NCBI RefSeq assembly: GCF_000368925.1
Contig: NZ_KB849756.1
Coordinates: 404,823-468,822 of the forward strand
Length of the DNA stretch: 64,000 bases
Source of the DNA: Acinetobacter bereziniae LMG 1003 = CIP 70.12
GTDB taxonomy: Bacteria > Pseudomonadota > Gammaproteobacteria > Pseudomonadales > Moraxellaceae
Direction: 5' to 3'
Part shown: piece by piece, positions 1 to 9,001 of the stretch
How positions within the stretch are numbered: the stretch's first letter is position 1
How the letters are laid out: every line of letters begins with the position of its first letter
The notes under the pieces: model-generated
Told to the model about the DNA's origin: nothing
What the model saw: only the letters and a program-made list of their open reading frames with translations
Database searches by the model: none
Made by a program: the position numbers and the translations under genes

Positions 1-282
1 ATCCGCGAACAAATCTTCACAAGAAAAACCTTAAATTATCAACATGTGCAAAAAACAGTCAATAAAATTCTATTTTTTAATCAAATAGATTATTGCGTAT
101 TTTAGAAAATATCTATTTATAACTTTAATTATCATAATATTATTTTAATTACTTATTATTTGTATGACTGACTGGTTGATAATTTACCGTGTTTTCCGTT
201 TAACTTCTAAAATAATTACTCTAAAATCGCCGACGATCTTAATCGGGAAATTAAGATAACAGACAGTATTGGAAATGATTCT

Positions 283-1089
283 ATGAAAAAACTTACATTG
301 GCGATTTTACCATTAGCAGCGTTTGGCTTAAACACTGTTACTCATGCAGCGACTTCAGACGGTAAAACTTTTGCTGTTTCTACAGGTTGGTTGCATGTAA
401 TGCCACAAAGTAAGGGACAAGGTGTCAATGGGAAAACAGGTAATTCACCTTACTTAGGTCCCTTGGCTAATTTACAAGCAGCTAATCCTGATGCTGGTTT
501 TGAAGTACAAAATGCTGATACTGCAGGTTTGATGCTTGATTATTTCGTCAATGATAACGTTTCATTAGAATTAACTTTGGGCGCACCTCCTGAAATGGAA
601 CTTGCAGGCAAAGGCAGCATTAAAGTTCATGGGATCAATGTCATTGACCTCAGCAAATATGACAAAGCTGCAACTACAGATGCCTATACACCAACCATTT
701 CTGGTCGTTATCACTTTGGCTCGATCAACAATAAAATCCGCCCTTATGTTGGTGCTGGATTGATGTATGCTCACTTCTCAAATGTTGAAACTGACCGCGC
801 GATTAATCAGGCACTGAAGGCAAATCCTTATCTTGCTCCGTTCAATCCAGAATTGGGTAAAGTAAAAGTTGATGATGCTTTTGCACCAGTGGCTATTCTT
901 GGTGCTGATTTCAACATCAACAAAAACTGGTATGCAACAGCTTCTGTGTCTTATGCGCACCTTACAACTAAAGCTAAATTAAATGTAAATGGTACTACAC
1001 CAGCTGGTACTACAACATTGATCTCAGGTCAAAGCAGTATCGAAATTAAACCAATTGTGACTTATTTAGGTCTAGGCTACCGTTTCTAA
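283..1089 (+). CDS. OmpW-family outer membrane protein
   Basis: Predicted 268-residue outer membrane beta-barrel of the OmpW/AlkL family, a small porin class for hydrophobic or small polar solutes. A Sec signal peptide is visible (MKK start, hydrophobic stretch, cleavage likely after THA near residue 22). The mature protein begins with the family-like segment TGWLHVMPQ and ends in YLGLGYRF, with the terminal Phe expected for BAM recognition. A GGAAA ribosome site precedes the ATG. It stands alone, closed by two hairpins. It shares its start and end motifs with the larger OmpW at 14.7-15.8 kb, so the two are paralogues. Family assignment is strong; substrate unknown. Confidence 0.9.
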   Translation: MKKLTLAILPLAAFGLNTVTHAATSDGKTFAVSTGWLHVMPQSKGQGVNGKTGNSPYLGPLANLQAANPDAGFEVQNADTAGLMLDYFVNDNVSLELTLGAPPEMELAGKGSIKVHGINVIDLSKYDKAATTDAYTPTISGRYHFGSINNKIRPYVGAGLMYAHFSNVETDRAINQALKANPYLAPFNPELGKVKVDDAFAPVAILGADFNINKNWYATASVSYAHLTTKAKLNVNGTTPAGTTTLISGQSSIEIKPIVTYLGLGYRF

Positions 1090-1091
1090 TT

Positions 1092-1121
1092 AATGAAGTC
1101 TGATTGAGATCAGTCTTCATT
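1092..1121 (+). terminator. Hairpin after ompW gene
   Basis: Arms AATGAAGtCTGAT and ATCAGtCTTCATT around a TGAG loop, followed by TTTTC, three bases after the stop codon. Likely intrinsic terminator of the upstream porin gene. Confidence 0.7.
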
Positions 1122-1127
1122 TTCTAT

Positions 1128-1165
1128 AGCTCATTGAGTCATACTTAATGAGCTTTTTATTTTTT
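1128..1165 (+). terminator. Second intrinsic terminator
   Basis: Arms AGCTCATT and AATGAGCT followed by a long T-rich tract (TTTTATTTTTT). Lies directly behind the first hairpin, giving tandem terminators for the OmpW gene. Confidence 0.7.
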
Positions 1166-1571
1166 AAATCATCCTTAATACATATCATCCTGCGATGTAT
1201 CCAACAAAATAGAATCGCTTTAAAACCATCATCATTTTGAATAAAAACAAACAACGCTCTCATCCCATAAAAGATCTTTGTCATCTCTGGAAAGTAAGAC
1301 ATCACTGAAGTAAATCAATTAAAATTTTTGTTAAAATATAAGGCTGTGAAAATGTCTGATCTCTATTATCCAAGTTTTCTTAGATGGTATCAGTAAGATA
1401 AATAAATCTAAAATTGTATAAAAGATACGCTTTATACGAAAAACATCGTCATATCTATTCAGTCTTGTAGAATGATATGATGAGAAATTGATTAAATTTG
1501 ATGTACATCGCTTCTTATTCACACTGTCATCGTTTTAATGTAAATGTCCGTTTAGCGCAGAGTAAAGTAAA
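1166..1571. other. Gene-free spacer
   Basis: About 400 bases between the OmpW terminators and the thioesterase. Only short AT-rich open frames occur on the minus strand, without ribosome sites or recognisable protein features. Presumably holds the thioesterase promoter; no specific site could be assigned. Confidence 0.5.
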
Positions 1572-2006
1572 ATGAAACCACAAATAAAATTACGTGATCA
1601 ATATGCCTTTATTTTCCCAATTCAAACACGTTGGGCTGACAATGATATTTATGGTCATGTGAATAATGTAACCTACTATAGTTATTTCGATACCGCAGCC
1701 AATGCATTATTAATTCAAAAAGCGGACTTTGATATCCATCAATCGCCGATCATTGGCCTAGTTGTAAATTCTTCTTGTGATTTTTTTCAAGAACTCACTT
1801 ATCCCGAAATTATTGAAGTAGGCGTTGCCATTTCAAAAATAGGAAACGCTTCACTGACTTATGATTTAGCAATTTTTAAACAAGGACAAAGCCAAGCTTC
1901 AGCTCAGGGGCAATTTGTTCATGTATTTGTCTCTCGTGAGACAAAAAAAAGCACCCCAATCCCTCAAGATATGCGAGATGCTTTGCAGATTTATCTTAGT
2001 GAATAA
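1572..2006 (+). CDS. Acyl-CoA thioesterase, 4HBT hotdog family
   Basis: 144-residue single hotdog-domain protein of the YbgC/4-hydroxybenzoyl-CoA thioesterase group, hydrolysing acyl-CoA esters in the cytoplasm. The motif RWADNDIYGHVNN near residues 20-32 matches the family active-site loop, in which the Asp is catalytic and the HVNN helix follows. Length is normal for the family. It is monocistronic and convergent with the MgtC-like gene. The acyl chain specificity cannot be read from the sequence. Confidence 0.85.
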   Translation: MKPQIKLRDQYAFIFPIQTRWADNDIYGHVNNVTYYSYFDTAANALLIQKADFDIHQSPIIGLVVNSSCDFFQELTYPEIIEVGVAISKIGNASLTYDLAIFKQGQSQASAQGQFVHVFVSRETKKSTPIPQDMRDALQIYLSE

Positions 2007-2065
2007 TTCATTTTAAGCTCTATAGCTAAGCCAGATCGAATAAACTATATTTCAAAGATAATATT

Positions 2066-2785
2066 TTAAGCTAAAGTATTTTGATCCCAAAAAGCCTGAC
2101 TGACTTCAGGCATTTGATTTAACATTTCAATAATGGGCTGAATTTCTTTTTCCTCAACCGAGTTTGCAATCAAAATTGCCTTAATCTCAACATCTTGTTC
2201 TCCAAAAGGCTCTACGTCAAAATCTTTGGCTGGAAAGTGATAATGCTTTAAAGCTTTACTCAACTCATCCATAACATACTTACTATGTTCTTTTTGACAC
2301 ACCACATAAATTTCATGTTGCATTTCTGACTCAACATTGAGTGGCTTGCGGTCGATAATATGACCAATCGGACGTAGCAAAGTATTTGCAGCCAAAATAA
2401 AGAGTGTTGCCAATAATGCTTCAACAATACGATCACAGCCTGCTGCTGCACCCACGGCGGCAGAACACCATAGCGTTGCAGCCGTATTCAGACCTTGAAT
2501 ATTACCCTCTTGGCGCATAATCACGCCTGCACCTAAAAAGCCAATACCAGAAACAACATAGGCAATTACTCGAACAGAACCATCAGCGCCAGTTAAATTA
2601 TTGGCAATATCAACAAAAATAGCAGCACCCACAGCCACCAAAACATTGGTTCTCAAACCAGCTGTACGTTGTCGATACTGTCGCTCAAATCCAATCAAAC
2701 CACCTAAAATAAAGGCAGAAAAAAGACTAATCAATGTATCAAGCATGTTTGTTAATTCTAAATGTTGCATAAATTGGAGTTGCAT
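2066..2785 (-). CDS. MgtC/SapB-family membrane protein
   Basis: 239 residues: a hydrophobic N-terminal half (about residues 15-145, four to five helices) carrying the MgtC hallmarks GGLIGFERQ and AGLRTNVLV, then a soluble C-terminal domain of about 85 residues with ACT-like pattern. MgtC proteins act in the inner membrane in adaptation to low magnesium and, in pathogens, to intracellular stress, by modulating ATP synthase or phosphate uptake. GGAG lies eight bases before the chosen ATG. No magnesium transporter gene is adjacent. Family call is strong; physiological role inferred. Confidence 0.88.
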   Translation of the reverse strand: MQLQFMQHLELTNMLDTLISLFSAFILGGLIGFERQYRQRTAGLRTNVLVAVGAAIFVDIANNLTGADGSVRVIAYVVSGIGFLGAGVIMRQEGNIQGLNTAATLWCSAAVGAAAGCDRIVEALLATLFILAANTLLRPIGHIIDRKPLNVESEMQHEIYVVCQKEHSKYVMDELSKALKHYHFPAKDFDVEPFGEQDVEIKAILIANSVEEKEIQPIIEMLNQMPEVSQAFWDQNTLA

Positions 2786-3575
2786 CTATACGCTCCACAG
2801 TTATTTTAATTTATGGTCTATATCTTTGATATCTCATGAATAACGGAATAAAAATCCTTCACTGTTTTATCACATGCAAATGACAAAAGTATTGCAAAGT
2901 ATTAAAACTCAACACTTTAAAGATTTTCAATTTCAAAAAATCAGTTAGATATAAATAGTCTGATATTTGAACCAAAGTTGCCTTCTTTACATTAGGGGCT
3001 GTGGACATTTCATAAATGGCTTGCGTTGTAGGTTAAAATTGAGCAGGCATGAGGAGTATACTCCGCAAGGAAATGAAGAGAATAGCGAGACTATTCTTAA
3101 GTTTCATAACGTAACCTGAGATAATTTTAACCACAGCCCCTAATAACAGGACGATAAAACGAGAGATATAAAAACAGACCTTGAGTAGGCATTTTATTTA
3201 AGGAGGAAATGTAATTTAAAAATAGAAATGCAATCTTATTGCAAGACAACATTCTCAAAAGTACCTTGCTTAATAAGTTAGAATCACTATAGATAAACTA
3301 CAGCACCTCGACGAACTATTTGGCATTTTTAGATACCCCTTTGTTGAAATTGGCGCGATTATAACCACAAAGTCATTAAATAAAAACCGCATTTTTTAAT
3401 TGATATTTATTTTATAAGATCATTCAACAATATTAAAATTTTGTATGCAGTCACACTTTAAGTTTTAGCCTGCCTTGTTTGATGCACTGGCAACGTCCCT
3501 GTTGCACACTAAACACCACCCATCCTCTATATATGATTATATTGAATGCAGATCAAATGTTATCGAAGAATGTAT
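2786..3575. other. Spacer with MITE-like element, no gene
   Basis: About 790 bases between dnaX (downstream end) and the MgtC-like gene (5' end). It contains the 146-bp inverted-repeat element listed separately. The rest is AT-rich with no open frame supported by a ribosome site; GGAGGAAATG near 3202 is followed at once by TAA. Confidence 0.6.
2993..3142. repeat. MITE-like element with 10-bp terminal repeats
   Basis: GGGGCTGTGG at 2995-3004 and its exact complement CCACAGCCCC at 3131-3140 bound a 146-bp segment flanked on both sides by TA. A second inner pair, GGTTAAAATT on the left and its complement near the right end, is imperfectly placed. The interior is non-coding and holds the palindrome GGAGTATACTCC. 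Size, TA flanks and lack of coding capacity fit a miniature inverted-repeat element mobilised by an IS630- or IS5-type transposase; no transposase lies in the window. Confidence 0.65.
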
Positions 3576-5807
3576 TTAACTTTTGAGTTGAATATTTTCA
3601 ATCTGACCATCAAATGCATCAATCAAACTTTTTACTACGGGCTCTTGTTGAAGCATTTCAGCTGCACGATCAAAAGCACGCACTTTACGTTCTTTTTGCA
3701 TCATATACGGTGTAATCGACTCGACCTCACCATACTGAACTGTAAATATCGTTTGTGACCATTGTTGCTTTAAAGCTGCTTCTAGATCATGTTGCGCTTG
3801 ATTCAGTAATTTTTCATATTTTGGTGAAGTTTGAAAAATAGACTGACCATTAATCATACCCATCATCAAACCATGTTGTGCCAGTTCTTGAACAGCAGGA
3901 GAAAGCGAGCTGTTTCTAAACCAATATTCCCATTTATCAACAGTCCAATCTCCTTCTAAATCTTGAGATTGTAACGTTAATATTTGTTGCGGTGTTTGCG
4001 CATTATCAGAGGAGCCTAATTGATTCTCAGACTTAACCACCTGAACTTGATTTTCACTTGGCTGCTGTTTTTGGATAGCTTCAGCATTTTCAATATTAAG
4101 CTGTTGATCTTGTGCTTCAGGAGCTAAAAAGAACACATCCTGATTTGCTGTTGATGCTAAAGAATTTTCATTTGTACTTTGTGAATGAAGCTCAGCACCA
4201 AAGAGCGTTAAATCTGGTGCGGTAGAATCAATAGACATTTCATTTTGAACATTATGATTTGCCTGCTGATCAATGATTAGAGATGGTTCAGTAACCACAG
4301 TCTGTATTTGTGCTGTGTTTACTGTGCTATCAATATCTTCAATGAATTGCTCATTAAAAGCATCATCACTATACGGCTCATGATCTTCAATAATCTGCTG
4401 TGATAACTCATCCTCAACTGCATCAAAAGCAGGATCACTCACTACAGGGAGTGTTTGTGGCATTACAGCAAAATCAGATTTTAATGGCTCCAACTGTTGT
4501 TGAGATAGATCAGGTTCAATAGCCTCACTTTTTATATTAACTTCAGCGTCTATCTTTGCCTCATCGTCTATCTTAGTATCAATCAGATTCTGATCTTTTG
4601 CTTGTGCAAATGATTTTACAGTCTGATGAGGTTCAATATCCAAAGGTTTATCTTGAGTTTCAACTGAAAGCGCTTGCTTTTCAATATGCTGTTGTGGTTG
4701 AGAAATTACAACTTCATTGACTTGCATTGGTCTAAAAGCAAGTAAACGCAATACCGTCATTTCAAAACCTTGCTCTTGTGTCACAGCAAGTTGCAACTCA
4801 GCCCGTCCTTTACATGCAATTTGATAATAGAGCTGTAAATCTTGAGCAGAGACGATTTTCGATAACTGCATAATTTTTTGATTTATTTCAGCACTATATT
4901 TTAGGCTGAGATCTGGCAAATATTGCAACATTGCCAACTCATGTAATGTTGAAATAAATTGATCCAAAACCAGTGAAACATCTAAGGCTTGCTGTCTAAA
5001 TTGTAATAACAACTGACTGACACGTTCCCGCTGATTCTGATGTATTGCCAAAATCAAATCATAAATAATGGTTCGATCTATCAAGCCCAACATTTCTTTA
5101 ACATCTTGGTGATGAATTGCACCTTGACCATAAGCGATTGCTTGATCAGTTAAAGACAAGGCATCACGCAATGAACCTTGTGCAGATTCCGCAATTTGCC
5201 AAATCGCATCTTGCTCTGCTGGTATTTCTTCTTTATTTAAAATACTACTGAGGTGGTGGGTAATTTCATCCACAGCCAATGGACGTAATGTAAATTGTAA
5301 GCACCGGGAGATCACGGTAATAGGAAGTTTTTGTGGATCGGTTGTCGCAAATAAAAATTTTACATGCTCTGGTGGTTCTTCCAATGTTTTTAACAAGGCA
5401 TTGAATGAGTGCGTAGAGAGCATATGCACTTCATCGATCAAATATACTTTAAAGCGACCTTGTGTAGGCGCATAAGGTACATTATCAAGCAGCTCACGGG
5501 TATCTTCAACCTTGGTTCGTGATGCTGCATCAATTTCGATGAGGTCAATAAAACGCCCTTCATTCACAGCTTTACATGTTGCACAAACTTCACAAGGTGT
5601 CGAAGTTACGCCAGTTTCACAGTTTAAACATTTTGCTAAAATTCGCGCAATTGTGGTTTTTCCGACTCCACGTGTTCCTGTAAATAAGTAAGCATGATGT
5701 AAACGTCCACGATCTAAAGCACTGGTCAGCGCACGAGAAACGTGGTTCTGTCCGACCAATTCATTGAAGTTGCGTGGGCGATATTTACGTGCAAGTACCT
5801 GATACAT
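3576..5807 (-). CDS. dnaX: DNA polymerase III subunits gamma/tau
   Basis: 743-residue clamp-loader ATPase that couples the replicative polymerase cores and opens the sliding clamp. Walker A GTRGVGKTT at residues 44-52, a zinc-binding cysteine cluster (C60, C63, C72, C75, C78), DEVHMLS Walker B, and SRC sensor region are all present. Residues about 370-600 form a long Gln/Glu/Asp-rich linker, then a conserved tau C-terminal domain that should bind polymerase alpha. AGGAG sits six bases before the ATG. No A AAA AAG slippery heptamer was found by eye, so a separate gamma product by frameshifting is not supported. The usual partner recR/ybaB genes are not adjacent. Confidence 0.97.
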   Translation of the reverse strand: MYQVLARKYRPRNFNELVGQNHVSRALTSALDRGRLHHAYLFTGTRGVGKTTIARILAKCLNCETGVTSTPCEVCATCKAVNEGRFIDLIEIDAASRTKVEDTRELLDNVPYAPTQGRFKVYLIDEVHMLSTHSFNALLKTLEEPPEHVKFLFATTDPQKLPITVISRCLQFTLRPLAVDEITHHLSSILNKEEIPAEQDAIWQIAESAQGSLRDALSLTDQAIAYGQGAIHHQDVKEMLGLIDRTIIYDLILAIHQNQRERVSQLLLQFRQQALDVSLVLDQFISTLHELAMLQYLPDLSLKYSAEINQKIMQLSKIVSAQDLQLYYQIACKGRAELQLAVTQEQGFEMTVLRLLAFRPMQVNEVVISQPQQHIEKQALSVETQDKPLDIEPHQTVKSFAQAKDQNLIDTKIDDEAKIDAEVNIKSEAIEPDLSQQQLEPLKSDFAVMPQTLPVVSDPAFDAVEDELSQQIIEDHEPYSDDAFNEQFIEDIDSTVNTAQIQTVVTEPSLIIDQQANHNVQNEMSIDSTAPDLTLFGAELHSQSTNENSLASTANQDVFFLAPEAQDQQLNIENAEAIQKQQPSENQVQVVKSENQLGSSDNAQTPQQILTLQSQDLEGDWTVDKWEYWFRNSSLSPAVQELAQHGLMMGMINGQSIFQTSPKYEKLLNQAQHDLEAALKQQWSQTIFTVQYGEVESITPYMMQKERKVRAFDRAAEMLQQEPVVKSLIDAFDGQIENIQLKS

Positions 5808-5874
5808 GGAAGCTCCTAGTTACAGGTCTAAGGATACTGTTTTTTTGACAATTAGTGAATGAAGAACTGTAGAG

Positions 5875-6612
5875 TTATTTTTTATTAGAGATAATTCGAT
5901 CAATTTCTTCAAATTTGACGATTTTAATGACATTTCTTGAACTTTGTTGTAAGAGAATTAGCTTGTCTTGGCTTCCATCTAAAACATACCAATTTATAAG
6001 TTCTTTGTCATTTTTCAACTTCGCAACCGGCAATTTTTCAATATCATTTAATTTAATTTGTGCAGAGAAACAAGTTGTTAATGCAAAAAAGACAATGAAT
6101 ACAAATAGTTTAAGCTCTTTATCTTTTTTTATTTCCTTATTTGTGAATATTCCTAAGGTCAATCCAATGAGAAAACTATTCCACAGCATTGAATTGAACT
6201 TAATCAAACCAAACAAGGTAAATAAAACAACGATAATGGTGCAAATGACAATGACAAATGTTGTTTGCCAAAATTGAAATGATTCATTTTGTTTAAAAAT
6301 TTCTTTATATTTACAGTCAGTTAAAATATTTTGAGTGGATAATTTGAAACGTTTTTTCTGTCTAAACTTATATGATTTTTTAATCATCCATTTAAATATA
6401 TCCATTAAAAAGCCAACAACAAGAATACTTCCTGCCATTAATACAAGAACTTTCAATATTTCAAAAATATAAAATGTAGGTGATAAAATCGACATGACCC
6501 AAATTGCATCTAAAGAATAATAAAAATATGCATTGGAAAATACAGATATGGTTAATGCAACAACAGACAAGACACCGAATAATTCTGTAATTGATAATTC
6601 TCTTTTTATCAT
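5875..6612 (-). CDS. Unrecognised multi-span membrane protein
   Basis: 245 residues, family not recognised. Hydrophobic segments near residues 10-30, 35-70, 115-140, 143-155 and 170-185 suggest five membrane helices, with a Lys/Arg-rich cytoplasmic stretch near 77-95 and a soluble C-terminal tail of about 60 residues. The ribosome site is weak. It sits between dnaX and the exporter gene, with no operon partner, and looks richer in A+T than its neighbours, which may mark it as an accessory insertion. Real gene likely from length and membrane pattern; function unknown. Confidence 0.65.
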   Translation of the reverse strand: MIKRELSITELFGVLSVVALTISVFSNAYFYYSLDAIWVMSILSPTFYIFEILKVLVLMAGSILVVGFLMDIFKWMIKKSYKFRQKKRFKLSTQNILTDCKYKEIFKQNESFQFWQTTFVIVICTIIVVLFTLFGLIKFNSMLWNSFLIGLTLGIFTNKEIKKDKELKLFVFIVFFALTTCFSAQIKLNDIEKLPVAKLKNDKELINWYVLDGSQDKLILLQQSSRNVIKIVKFEEIDRIISNKK

Positions 6613-6798
6613 TTAATTAAAATCGAAGTTAGTTTTGCACTTTTTAGCACAATGCTTTCACAGCGTAAAGTTTATGAATCCAACCAAAGTCATTTAAAAA
6701 TTAAAATTAGCCAAAACTATTATCAACTTCAAATGGTAAAATGTTAGAACTCAATCAAACACTGCTATTAAGCTCTAACTACAAGACTATCAATGCAA

Positions 6799-8286
6799 CT
6801 AATTTACTATTTGTTTCTTATCAGGTAATGCACGCCAAACAAATACTGACAAAATTAAAAACATCACACCAGAAATACTCAATACCTTACTATGCGAATG
6901 GATAAATGCTTCTGAGGCGGCTTGTTTTACTTGTTGCACCAATGCAGGATCTGCATGCTGAATCACAGACAAAGCCTCACCTATGGATGAACTTACTCCA
7001 GCTACCAAACTCTCTGGAAGTGTAGACGGTATAACAATGGATTGCGCATAGAATATAGATAACAGCAAACCAAAAATAGCAATACCTAAACCAGCACCCA
7101 ATTCATACGCCATTCCCTCAATCGCACCCGCAGCAGTCGCTTTTTCTGGAGACACGGCTGACATAATTGCAGCTGTAGATGACAATAAAGCAATTTCGAC
7201 GCTAATTCCCATAAACACCATCCACACCCATGCTTGAATATTTTGAGCATTAAAATCAGTCATTGCCAAACCAAAAAAGCAGACCGCACACATCAACATT
7301 CCAATTGTTGCTACAGGTCTTAAACCATAGTGATTCATTAAGATACTGGTAAAAGGACCACCGATACTGATTGCGATCATAAATGGTAAGATGAATAGTC
7401 CAGCCTCAAGTGGCGTATAACCATACACAAACTGTAATTCTTGAGAAAGCAATAATTCAAATCCAACCAATGCAATCATAGCAACCATTGCCATCACAAT
7501 ACTGGTTGAAATTACAGGATTCTTAAACAGAGTAAAATCAATCATCGGCTGGACCGTACGAAGTTGATGACGAACAAAACCCGTCAGCAAACCCAAGCCC
7601 ACAACAAAAACCAATACTATAGACAGATCGAATGCATATATTGATGTCTTAATCGAATAGATCAACATCAATATGGCACTAACCAAGATCAAGGCTTGTA
7701 ATAGGTTTAAAGGTTGATTTGTTTGTACTGTTTGTTTAGGGACTAACCATAAGGTCAAAATTAGCACAAGAATGATAATCGGTACATTGATCAGGAAAAC
7801 AGCGCCGCAACTAAAGTGCTCTAAAATAAAACCACCCAGTAGTGGACCAAAGGCCGCCCCACCGCCACCGACAGTTCCCCAAATACCCAATGCGTAATTT
7901 CGTTGCTTCTCATCCAAAAAAGTATTCCGAACACCTGCCAAAGTTGCAGGTAAAATCATGGCTGCACCGACACCTAAAAATGCTCTGGCTGCTATCAACA
8001 TATAGGCTGAATTCGCAAAAGCAGCCATTAAGGAAGCCACACCAAAGATACTGGCACCAATCAACATCAGACGTTTAAAACCAATCCGATCACCCAATGC
8101 ACCCATTGGTAAAATCAAACCTGCCATGATTAGGGAGTAAATATCAATTACCCATAACATCTCATTGGCGGATAATGATAATGCCGTGCTCAATGTTGGA
8201 ATGGCAACATGGAGTACTGTTGCATCAATTGAAACAGGTAAATAAATGAGTACGATGATTGCGAGAATCACCCATTTGCGGTACAT
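6799..8286 (-). CDS. MFS drug/biocide exporter, SmvA/AmvA type
   Basis: 495-residue major facilitator of the 14-helix DHA2 group. The start MYRKWVILAIIVLIYLPVSI, the segments DATVLHVAIPTLS, LPMGALGDRIGFKRL and AYELGAGLGIAIFGLLLS closely follow Salmonella SmvA and Acinetobacter AmvA, inner-membrane exporters of cationic biocides, dyes and polyamines driven by the proton gradient. The divergent TetR gene begins 116 bases away across a double operator, which matches the smvA-smvR arrangement, so repression by that regulator is inferred. Substrates here are inferred from the family. Confidence 0.85.
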   Translation of the reverse strand: MYRKWVILAIIVLIYLPVSIDATVLHVAIPTLSTALSLSANEMLWVIDIYSLIMAGLILPMGALGDRIGFKRLMLIGASIFGVASLMAAFANSAYMLIAARAFLGVGAAMILPATLAGVRNTFLDEKQRNYALGIWGTVGGGGAAFGPLLGGFILEHFSCGAVFLINVPIIILVLILTLWLVPKQTVQTNQPLNLLQALILVSAILMLIYSIKTSIYAFDLSIVLVFVVGLGLLTGFVRHQLRTVQPMIDFTLFKNPVISTSIVMAMVAMIALVGFELLLSQELQFVYGYTPLEAGLFILPFMIAISIGGPFTSILMNHYGLRPVATIGMLMCAVCFFGLAMTDFNAQNIQAWVWMVFMGISVEIALLSSTAAIMSAVSPEKATAAGAIEGMAYELGAGLGIAIFGLLLSIFYAQSIVIPSTLPESLVAGVSSSIGEALSVIQHADPALVQQVKQAASEAFIHSHSKVLSISGVMFLILSVFVWRALPDKKQIVN

Positions 8287-8300
8287 AACACACCTAATTA

Positions 8301-8362
8301 AAAGTTGGACACTTGTTCAAGTGTAGCGCATTATACCCACACTTGAACAAGTGTCCAACTTT
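8301..8362. promoter_or_regulatory. Double TetR operator in a 24-bp inverted repeat
   Basis: Two palindromic sites, ACACTTGTTCAAGTGT at 8309-8324 and ACACTTGAACAAGTGT at 8339-8354, lie 30 bp centre to centre. They are part of a larger perfect inverted repeat whose 24-bp arms are 8301-8324 and 8339-8362, separated by 14 bases. The site lies between the divergent exporter and TetR genes and most probably binds the regulator to control both. Confidence 0.85.
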
Positions 8363-8402
8363 GTTTAATATCTGTTTTGTAAATTAAGTTGAAAACCAAA
8401 GT

Positions 8403-8987
8403 ATGAATTATTTAAATCGCGAGCAACGTCGAAACATGATTTTGGATGCAGCCAAACGTTTGGCGCTTCAAGATGGACTAAATGGTTTAACGGTACGTCG
8501 AATTGCGAGTGAAGCCCAAGTTTCTACCGGGCAAGTGCATCATCATTTTGAATCCAGCTCACACTTAAAAGCAGAGGTATTCATCGCTTTAATGGATCAG
8601 CTTGATGAAGTTGAAAATCTCATTACCACAGAGAGTAGTGTCGAACGTTTATGCTTATTACTCGGTATTGAAAATATTGAACAAACCCAACCTTATTTAC
8701 GTTTATGGAACGAAGCAGAAGTTTTGATTGATCAGGATCAAGAAATTAAAAAAGCCTATAATATCGCAATGGAAAAATGGCATCTTGCTTTAGTGACAAC
8801 GATTGAATATGGGAGAGGTCAACAAGAATTCAAGATATCCACTTCGAGTTCAAGCCAAGATATCGCATGGCGGCTTATTGCATTTGTCTGTGGATTAGAA
8901 GGCATTTATGAATTGGGTTTAAAAGGATTGGATAATCATTCTTTTAAGCACCATGTAGAGTTGGTGCTTAAAATGGAATTATTTTAA
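8403..8987 (+). CDS. TetR-family repressor of the adjacent exporter
   Basis: 194 residues. The N-terminal DNA-binding domain is clear (residues about 8-55), with helix-turn-helix LTVRRIASEAQVSTGQVHHHF; the rest is an all-helical ligand-binding domain of normal length for the family. Divergent from the SmvA/AmvA-like exporter across a double palindrome, matching SmvR/AmvR. Expected to repress the exporter and itself and to release DNA on binding a cationic biocide or polyamine; the ligand is inferred, not seen. Confidence 0.88.
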   Translation: MNYLNREQRRNMILDAAKRLALQDGLNGLTVRRIASEAQVSTGQVHHHFESSSHLKAEVFIALMDQLDEVENLITTESSVERLCLLLGIENIEQTQPYLRLWNEAEVLIDQDQEIKKAYNIAMEKWHLALVTTIEYGRGQQEFKISTSSSSQDIAWRLIAFVCGLEGIYELGLKGLDNHSFKHHVELVLKMELF

Positions 8988-9001
8988 CAACAAGGATTCA
9001 A

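Noticed and set aside
1117..1522. Two short minus-strand frames after the first OmpW gene
   Set aside because: AT-rich, no ribosome site, and the first begins just outside tandem terminators; nothing supports expression.
3576..5807. Programmed frameshift in dnaX for a gamma product
   Set aside because: No A AAA AAG heptamer or similar slippery site was found by eye in the expected region, so no support beyond family precedent.
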